DNA of 11,395 bases, from contig WELB01000148.1 in NCBI GenBank assembly GCA_009602725.1, positions 4,256 to 15,650 on the forward strand, written 5' to 3'. This stretch comes from Spirogloea muscicola (Eukaryota; Streptophyta; Zygnematophyceae; Spirogloeales; Spirogloeaceae). Below, piece after piece: positions 1-11,395 of the stretch. Position 1 is the first letter of the stretch, and the number at the start of each line of letters is the position of its first letter. Both the position numbers and the translations under genes were made by a program. The notes beneath the pieces were generated by a model that saw only the letters and a list, made by a program, of their open reading frames with translations, had not been told where the DNA came from and made no database searches.

Positions 1-2153
1 GCTGCGGAGCGCCGGCGCCGGGCGACGGCTCCGCTCACCGGCGCCGCTGTCGCTGGCCCCGCCGCCGACACCGCCGCCGCCGCTTCTGCTGCTGCCGTAA
101 GCACTCTCTGCGGGCCGCTGGCCGTCTCAAAAGGATCAACAAATGCGGGAAATGCAGCGCGCGGCCTGCAACTTTAGCAGCTTCGGCTATTGCTGTCGCC
201 TGCAGCGCCGGCCGGGAGACGGTGGCGGCCAGGTCTCCATTTGCCTGATTGTGAATGTTATACAGTGTGTTACAGTGCCATAACGACTTTGCTGATGTAC
301 TTTAGCTGACCTGGTCTGCGTGTTACTGAATGCGAATTCAATACTGCTTCCGTAACAACGTCGTTGATGTAAACTCAGCTGCATTCGGTTATCCTTAGGC
401 GGGCGCAGTCGCACTCTAATGGAAGTGCGTCAGCGCCGGTAGCGCGCGACATCGTGGGCGACATCCCGGTGACCTTCCGGCCTGCCGGGGACGCAGACAT
501 GCCCACCATTCGGCGGCTCGTCCTGTCAGAATTGTGAGGGGACCCCAGACAAGCTGAGAGGCACTGACCAGCGCAGTTAAGCTAAAGGCACTGATCAGCA
601 CTAATGGATGGAGTTCACTTAACCAATAAGTTGACCGACAGCCTAACACATCTCCATATTGCACACGAAGTAATCGAACGGCAGTTGCAGTGCATGCGTG
701 CTGTATGCGCCCCATAGAAGGCCCATATGGTGAAGCATGGTTATCATTACAGAGCTTCAATAAGTTCCCCAGCTGATGTGCACAGCATGAACCCACTGGG
801 GCTAAACAAGGATCGGTTCGTGGTCGCCGACGGCGGCCCAAGGATAGGCCTCGTGGGCGTCGGCCAGGTCAAGGTCTGGCCCGGCAACGACGCCCTACGA
901 GAAGTCCGCAGCCTTGTGGTCATCAAGGAGCTCAGGTATCACAACTTGGGTCTTTCTGCTGAGTCCTTTTGTCAGAAATAAAATCAGTATAATTGTTGCT
1001 ATGATTGACAAGCAAGTAGACTGGAAAGGAGGACAACAGTATCTGATGTGAAGCGAGAGTTAGAGCGCGCCTGCATGCCAATCGATCACAGTCATCTTTC
1101 ATACTAGTTATACAACCACTGCCTACCTTCTGTGCTCCTTCACTGCAACCTGTTCTCGTGTATTCCTTCTGGGCCAAGCATTGCCAGCTTGCTTAGATGC
1201 TCAAGGACTCTGACAGCGAAGATGACTAGGTAGGCTAAGGTCATGACAAAGAACTTTATATTGCATTCGCTTAAGCTCATATTAAGACACTAACAACCTG
1301 CCATTCGTTTTATCTGGTCACATAGCAAGGTTCCTTGAACGTAGAAACTGATGCTGAAGTCAGATTATCCACAGGGGGAGGGGGACGGGCGAAAAGATCC
1401 TGCAGTACCTGCTGGGCAGATTCAAGGGCGAGGGTCCCTTGTACCTGCTAACCATTGGCCGCACGTAATTCTCATCCGTCCACATTGCCTTGCAGTCGTC
1501 CACTTCATGGACTACCTCATCTATCAGCGTAGGACATTGAGAGGTTCTGGGTTATACTAGTCAGAAGCTAGTTCTACTCCTCTGCAAGAAAACCTCCGAC
1601 CAAGGAACAGACTGCAAGAAAGCGTCAAACAAGCTCACTGCTCAGCTGTCATCAACTTCAGATGCGGTCAGCAGCTGAGGCAAACCTCAGCCATCCTACA
1701 ATCACTATCTTTTTATACTCTCTGCTGTCAGGCCAGCTTCCTCATTCAATCTCCTGCCTCTTCCTTGCAGCATCTCTTTCTACGAACGAGCAGGCTTCAA
1801 GGAGGTGAGAAGATAAGTGAGCCTGGGAAACAGCTATCCGACATTTGTACAGCACCTTCTCAGGGAGCAAATGTCAAAGATCCATGGTAGTGTCCTGTGG
1901 TGACAAGGTCTTGGAGCTTATGGCTTTGCTTTCTCTGCATATATACTGTCCTCTATTTGTGCACGTCACGCTTGAAATTGCTGGCAAGCTAAACGCAAAT
2001 TGATGTGGAAAAGCTTGTGGTCCCTTCTTGGTCCTGGCATTGGAACAGGTGCAGGAGGTGCCAAGGCAGCTGCAGGTGGAGCACTTCTTGGGCAACATTG
2101 TTGCGCGGCTCGCGGCGCGTGACCGTTGCCTTTGTATGATTATCAACCTGTGA
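1..2153 (+). CDS. GNAT-family N-acetyltransferase, plant/plastid-like, 5' partial, 6 exons visible
   Basis: This gene encodes an acyl-CoA N-acyltransferase that would move an acetyl group from acetyl-CoA to an amine; the substrate is unknown. Exons joined in frame: <1-96, 399 (or 409)-533, 786-935, 1375-1464, 1771-1804 and 2049 (or 2055)-2153, all with GT-AG borders and matching phases. The product starts its domain with VTFRPAGDADMPTIRRLVLS, then MNPLGLNKDRFVVAD, the central strand REVRSLVV, the acetyl-CoA loop RGRGTG (the first Arg is split between exons 3 and 4), then LYLLTIGRT, FYERAGFKE and a tail ending CLCMIINL before TGA at 2151. The order and spacing match plant GNAT proteins, which also carry MNPLGL near the start and a C-terminal VARL..D..CM-like strand. 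The upstream exon is Arg/Ala/Pro/Ser-rich in both usable frames, fitting a transit peptide (inference). The start codon lies outside the window. Two acceptors are possible before exon 2 and two before exon 6, changing 3 and 2 residues respectively. Confidence 0.86.
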
Positions 2154-3079
2154 TGCAACTACCAGCGACTGCAGTCTACTTATAGTGGGGCCTCTTTTCG
2201 CCGATGCACAGACCAGGGCCATGAACAAGACAGTCCTGGGCCCAGGACTTGTGCGTAGAGCTTGTTATGTAGACTGGTCCAGCAAACTATCACATGGTAG
2301 ACGAGGTACTTGGTATCTGCTAAATGTGATAGCACCTTGTGCTGTTAGCATACAGCCACCTGTTAGCACACCACCCTGGCTTTTGCATTGGCCAGTCACA
2401 AATGTATAGCACAATTTCAGCTGCCTTTGTTGTCAGCTAAGATGCTCAAGCAATCTCAGCTGACATTTTGCTCTCCTTACAATGGCCCAAAAACTTGCTG
2501 CCACACGTAGCGGGTTTGTCAAGCGCGCACCTAGCCCAATCAAGCAGCCAGCTTTGTGTGCGACAACGCTGCAATGTGGTGATGTGAGCTCGGGGCTTCA
2601 AATTCTTATGAGTCTCGTTGGCCATCGGTTTGATAAGCTGCTGAGAGATGTGTACAAGCGCTCTTCGGATATGTTTCTGCAACCGGCTCTACAAGCCCAG
2701 CGCCAAGGTTGACCAGCGCAGTACGAGCTGGTGGCCATCTTTAAGATACCACATCACAGTGCAAAAGGCCAGGCAGCTCTGAAGGATTCTGAGCAGAAAA
2801 GCAGAAAAGCTCCTAAGCAGAAATGCTGGTTGGGCGTCGTAACACGGGATGCTGGCGGCGGGCAACTCAGCATACAGGTGTCTCAGCGGAACTTGCGGTA
2901 TGTTGGCGTGAACATGCAGCCCTTGCAGTACTCATAGAGATCATCAGGCTTTGGCAGCCGCGTTGCCACACCTGCAACATAACAGCAACAGCGGCAGTGG
3001 CAGGGGCTGGCAATGAGTCAGCTCCATGAGATGCAAGTGGTACTAGCAAAGGGCCGGCTGCATATCATGGGTTGGGTGT
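2154..3079. other. Intergenic region between convergent genes, probable 3' UTRs
   Basis: No recognisable gene lies between the stop of the acetyltransferase gene (2153) and the stop of the malic enzyme gene (3080). Short open frames here, such as 2482-2712 on the + strand, have no familiar motif and no splice partners. The stretch is less GC-rich than the exons and most likely carries the 3' untranslated regions of both genes. No TGTAA was found on the + strand in this stretch, so the 3' end of the acetyltransferase transcript is not located. Confidence 0.6.
2477..2481 (-). terminator. TGTAA poly(A) signal candidate for the malic enzyme gene
   Basis: Reading down from the malic enzyme stop codon on the minus strand, this is the first TGTAA, about 600 nt after the stop. 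TGTAA is the usual poly(A) signal in chlorophyte algae, and 3' UTRs of several hundred bases are common there. A five-base match can arise by chance, so the call rests mainly on position. Confidence 0.45.
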
Positions 3080-8635
<5,556 letters not shown>

Positions 8636-8639
8636 GCTG

Positions 8640-8944
8640 GCGACCTCGGGGAAAGAAGCAAGCGCGGCCAAATTAACTGGTGGCTGGGAGAGGCCAGCCC
8701 AAAAAAAAACCCCCCCCCAAAGGAATGGACAAGGTCTGAAGGAGCCGAAGTGCGAAGGATGGAGACAGCAGCAGCGGACTCTCAGTAACCTCTAGTCAGT
8801 AGATGCAAGTCTGAGTAGCTAGCAGGCGGAAAGACGTCGCCGTCGAAAGAAAAAGTGCTCGCCTATAGAGAAGAGGCTGGCAAAGCCAGCCCTAAAAAGA
8901 ATGGACAATGTCCAAAGCCAAAGAAAGAGGAGCCGGAAAAAGGA
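8640..8944. other. Upstream region of the malic enzyme gene, with A9C9 run and hairpin repeats
   Basis: This region lies 5' of the malic enzyme start and should contain its promoter, but I see no clear TATA box. It holds a homopolymer pair of nine A then nine C (8701-8718) and two diverged copies of a small repeat. The copies share GGCTGG...CCAGCCC, an A-rich run, GAATGGACAA and GTCTGAGTAGCT-like strings. The second copy contains a perfect 7-bp hairpin, GGCTGGC/GCCAGCC, at 8875-8891, and the small palindrome GGACAATGTCC. Confidence 0.55.
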
Positions 8945-9372
8945 CTACACTACAAAACACTGCAAAACACGTCGACGATGCAGAGGTAAGCTCAGTACCC
9001 ACGAGTGAGCAACATCAGATCTGAGTAGCTCGCTGCAGAGGCACTCCGCCGAGGCCCAGAGGCGGCGGGCATTGCACGGCCTCTTCGCGTGTGGACGGCG
9101 TGGGCAAGGGAGCGTTGAAACGATACCGCCAAGGCGCATGCGGAAGACTTGGGCGAGCGAACCGGCGGCGTTGAAGCCGGGCATCGCCCCTGGCAGACCC
9201 GGCCGCCGGTCAATGGCCTGGCGGTCAAGCCGCTGAAGGAGATCCAGCCAGCGGCTGCCGAATGCCCCGTGTACATCCGTCGGCGAAAAGAAGCTCGGGG
9301 GAAAAGGCTCGCCACCTCAATCATTCCACTCAGTGGAGCCTTTCTCGTTTTTTGTGGGGTGGCTTTTTTCTA
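8945..9372. other. GC-rich island open on both strands, unrecognised, possible gene fragment
   Basis: On the minus strand one frame is open from 9316 to a TAG at 8945, containing LDLLQRLDRQAIDRR and PGFNAAGSLAQVFRMRLGG. On the + strand the codon-aligned antisense frame is open from about 9116 to a TAA near 9373, containing NGLAVKPLKEIQPAAAECP. Both have high third-position GC, and codon-aligned antisense frames often stay open together in GC-rich coding DNA. I recognise neither product. The island differs from the AT-richer repeats on both sides, so it may be an exon or a decayed gene piece. Confidence 0.25.
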
Positions 9373-9492
9373 ATCCCTTGGCCCCTTTCTATGAGGTAAC
9401 TCTTGTCTGAGCTGCTCCTGCTTGCGATATCTGTGGCTGGCTCTTCTATCTTGATTTACAGAGAAGAAGAAGAAGCAGCATATCCGAAATGG

Positions 9493-9560
9493 GCGAGGCT
9501 GTAAATGGCCAGCCCAAAAAGCATGGGCCAAGATCCGAAGGGGCCGGAGATCGCCAACAA
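9493..9560. repeat. Third copy of the hairpin-bearing dispersed repeat
   Basis: The stretch shares AATGGCCAGCCCAAAAAG, then ATGGGCCAAGATCCGAAGG, with the copies near 8690 and 8875. Weaker relics lie at about 10441 (GGCTAGCCCAAAGAG), 10517 (GCATGGACAATGCC) and 10693 (AATGGCCAGCTCAAAGAG). The copies are diverged and lie in the same orientation. Confidence 0.6.
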
Positions 9561-9599
9561 AGGGAGCCGATTGGGCGTGCCCGATCCTTTATGCAGCCG

Positions 9600-10345
9600 G
9601 TGCTCGAGATGGGGTGTAATGTAGAAGTACTGGCCAGAGCAGCCATTACTCCACTTGGCGGAATCCATTTTCTCCTCGTCCATTCATCTGACTTCCTGGT
9701 GCTCGACTGGACTGTGTCATGCAGAAGTAGAAGAATAGATGGGTAGAGCAGCCGTTGCACCAATCGATGGAGCACGTTCTTCCCGCCCATCCATCTCAAT
9801 TGTGGTGCTCGGATTTGGTGTCATGTAGATCAAGAGGCGATGGCCGAGCAGCCATTGCCTCACTCGTTAGAGCCACATTGCCTTGCCCATTCTCCTCTCT
9901 TGCTACTGCTCGAGATGGGCTGCGCTACATAGAAGAGATTATGGCCAGAGCAGCTATTGCCACACCTGGTGGGACCCATTCTTCTCGCCAATGCATCCCT
10001 CTTGCTGGTGCTCGATATGGGCTGAGTACTGTGGAAGAACCGCTGACCAGAGCCATTGGCCCGCTAGGTCCATTCTCCTTGACCATCCATCCCTGTTGCT
10101 AGTGCTTGAGATGAGCTGTGATTTGTTGAAGAAACGATGGCCAGAGCAGCCCTGCCTCACTTGGTGAACCATCATACTTGCACTTGATGGCCTCCTGCTG
10201 ATGCTCGAGACGAGCTGTCTTGTAGAAGATATAGTGGCCAGGCAGCACTTGCCCCACTTGATGGAGCCCATTATTTTTGTCCATCCTTACCCCTTGCTGG
10301 TACTCGAGATGGGCTGTGTCATGCAGAAGAGATAGTGCTCAATCA
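9600..10345. repeat. Tandem array of about eight diverged units of roughly 100 bp
   Basis: An anchor close to TGCTCGAGATGGGCTGTG recurs at 9601, 9700, 9806, 9907, 10009, 10103, 10202 and 10301, giving spacings of 99, 106, 101, 102, 94, 99 and 99. Each unit continues with TGTAGAAGAGAT-like sequence, GGCCAGAGCAGCCATTGCC, CACTTGG, GAGCCCATTCT and TCCATCCATCCC. The spacings are not all multiples of three and no frame stays open through the array, so it is a noncoding minisatellite. Confidence 0.9.
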
Positions 10346-10368
10346 AAAAGGGCGGTGGCTGTGGAGGG

Positions 10369-10408
10369 CCTGCAGAAGAGATGATGTAACCTACTTCTCT
10401 TCTGCAGG
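10369..10408. repeat. Perfect 13-bp inverted repeat with a 14-nt spacer
   Basis: The left arm CCTGCAGAAGAGA (10369-10381) is matched exactly by its reverse complement at 10396-10408. The left arm resembles the TGCAGAAGAGA part of the adjacent tandem unit, so the right arm may be an inverted piece of the array. Confidence 0.85.
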
Positions 10409-10409
10409 G

Positions 10410-10900
10410 GTTGATTTGTAGGAGGCGATGGTTGAGGGGAGGCTAGCCCAAAGAGCAGTGGGCAGAGTTGGCTAAGAGCACCAGTAACTTGGGGCTCTGC
10501 AGAGCTAGATCAACAGAGCATGGACAATGCCAGGCTCGGAGTCGCAGGGGGCACATCTGCACTGTCCTTCGACATACTCAATGATTGACCAAGCGACACG
10601 ACCCTAGCGACACAACGCTCGAGCAGCAGGAGCAGGTAAGCACCTCTAGGAAGAAGACGAAGGATGATAAGCAAGAGGCGGGTAGCCGCAGAATGGCCAG
10701 CTCAAAGAGTGGAGTGTCTCTACTGAAGCGTGTAGCGCCAGGGTGAGCTCGGAAGAAACCAAGGCCGAGTCGGCCCTTAAGCAGCTAACCTCCATGATGA
10801 CACCGCGGACCAAGCGTCAAGCCGCCGAGAATCCAAGGAAGTACCAACAGGAGGTTGGTGTACATCCTGTCCATCATCTTATTTTACCTTCATGCAGGCA
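10410..10900. other. Intergenic stretch with repeat relics, no recognised gene
   Basis: The stretch carries decayed pieces of the hairpin repeat and two good GT donor-like sites (GCAGGTAAGC near 10632 and AGGGTGAGC near 10740). A + strand open frame from 10743 contains ESALKQLTSMMTPRTKRQ and RKYQQE, which looks hydrophilic and helix-prone but is not familiar. It could be an exon of an unknown gene. No motif supports a function. Confidence 0.3.
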
Positions 10901-10979
10901 CTCCATAGTACGGGATCTGTCTCCAAGTGTCCTTATTTCCTTTCAGGCCGTGGCCATTTCTTTGGGCTACGCTCACCAT

Positions 10980-11167
10980 TTTTTGCACATATCGGGGTGC
11001 CCATATTCAGGCGCCACGTGGCACCCGGGCTGACTTGGCGGCGAGGCCCTGCTTCCCCTGCCCGCAGACGGCGGGCAGGAGAGACTTCTGTCAGGCACGT
11101 GGCCCTGTCCTGCCCGATCGTTCTGGGCAGAGGCGGAATCTGTTTGTGGCTCTCTCCTGTCCGTAAA
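10980..11167 (+). promoter_or_regulatory. Putative promoter segment with two G-box elements
   Basis: CACGTG occurs at 11015-11020, inside the 10-bp palindrome GCCACGTGGC (11013-11022), and again at 11096-11101 within GGCACGTGGC. In plants and green algae CACGTG is the core bound by bZIP and bHLH factors. Two copies about 80 bp apart in GC-rich DNA upstream of an open frame suggest a promoter. The direction is inferred from that frame only. Confidence 0.35.
11058..11078. repeat. Perfect 8-bp hairpin between the two G-boxes
   Basis: CTGCCCGC at 11058-11065 pairs with GCGGGCAG at 11071-11078 around a 5-nt loop. It is all strong base pairs apart from two. Confidence 0.85.
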
Positions 11168-11344
11168 ATGAAAGCAGCAGCCCTACAGCTACTGACAGAG
11201 GAAAAGAGAACAGGACTACAATTCCAAGTTCCAAATCCGTATTCCAAACGGGGTGCGCCGAAGGGTGCCCGGGCGACCCGGGCAGCCCGGGTTACTTTCC
11301 GAAGCGGCCCGCGGTTGCACCGCCGCTCCCTCTCGCCTACCCGC

Positions 11345-11378
<34 letters not shown>

Positions 11379-11395
11379 CGCCGCCGCCGTCGCCG
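11168..11395 (+). CDS. Possible 5' end of an unrecognised gene running off the window
   Basis: An ATG at 11168 opens a frame with no stop up to the window edge, 76 codons. It starts MKAAALQLLTEEKRTG, passes through an Arg-rich part (GARATRAARVTFRSG) and ends in a Pro run made by the CCG microsatellite. The Arg/Ala-rich, acid-poor middle would suit a transit peptide, but GC-rich DNA often stays open by chance. The alternative is 5' UTR of a gene whose start lies further right. No function is assigned. Confidence 0.25.
11345..11395. repeat. CCG trinucleotide microsatellite at the window end
   Basis: About ten uninterrupted CCG units are followed by units broken by GTCG triplets, and the tract continues to the window edge. 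Confidence 0.9.

Noticed and set aside
2482-2712. A 76-codon + strand gene between the two main genes
   Set aside because: No recognisable motif, it lies antisense to the probable malic enzyme 3' UTR, and such short frames are expected by chance.
8945-9372. Dynein-like similarity of the open frames
   Set aside because: A loose resemblance of short strings could not be extended in order or register, so no family is claimed.
9600-10345. CRISPR array
   Set aside because: Units of about 100 bp are similar over their whole length with irregular spacing, without short identical repeats and unique spacers, and the DNA is eukaryotic.
10693-10740. A short first exon starting at ATG 10693 followed by a GTGAGC donor
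   Set aside because: The ATG lies within a relic of the dispersed repeat, and no downstream exon could be joined with confidence.

Overview
The window looks like nuclear DNA of a eukaryotic photosynthetic organism, most likely a GC-rich green alga. It holds two spliced genes in convergent (tail-to-tail) orientation, followed by a repeat-rich intergenic stretch and the possible start of a third gene at the right edge. The green-algal assignment is inferred from plant-like protein sequences, many short GT-AG introns in a GC-rich exon background, and a TGTAA-type poly(A) signal. No bacterial operon logic, CRISPR array, tRNA or rRNA was seen.

Region 1 (1-2153, + strand): the 3' part of a gene for a GNAT-family N-acetyltransferase of the plant/plastid-like type. 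Six exons can be joined in frame, and the acetyl-CoA-binding loop (RGRGTG) forms exactly across a splice junction. The 5' end lies outside the window. What remains upstream of the GNAT domain is Arg/Ser/Ala/Pro-rich and would suit an organellar transit peptide.

Region 2 (2154-3079): sequence between the two stop codons, probably the 3' UTRs of both genes. A TGTAA signal for the minus-strand gene lies at 2481-2477.

Region 3 (3080-8635, - strand): a complete or nearly complete malic enzyme gene, probably NADP-dependent. It has about 19 exons that I joined by hand with matching phases. The core protein is about 557 residues from the ATG at 8385, or about 591 with a tentative upstream exon. The introns are strongly pyrimidine-rich on the sense strand, two use GC-AG borders, and nearly all sit in phase 0. 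A single undetermined base (6359) falls where one intron has lost its donor site, which suggests a hidden assembly gap.

Region 4 (about 8640-10900): the shared upstream region. It contains diverged copies of a small hairpin-bearing repeat, a GC-rich island open on both strands that I do not recognise, a tandem array of about eight roughly 100-bp units, and a 13-bp inverted repeat.

Region 5 (10900-11395): a GC-rich, CpG-rich segment with two G-box palindromes, a strong hairpin and a CCG microsatellite. It could be the promoter and first codons of another + strand gene that runs off the window.

The two recognised genes need not act together. Malic enzyme converts malate to pyruvate, CO2 and reduced cofactor. 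The acetyltransferase would modify an amine substrate that is not known. I found no clear sign of a novel defence or mobile system. The most unusual features are the intron architecture of the malic enzyme gene and the repeat array.
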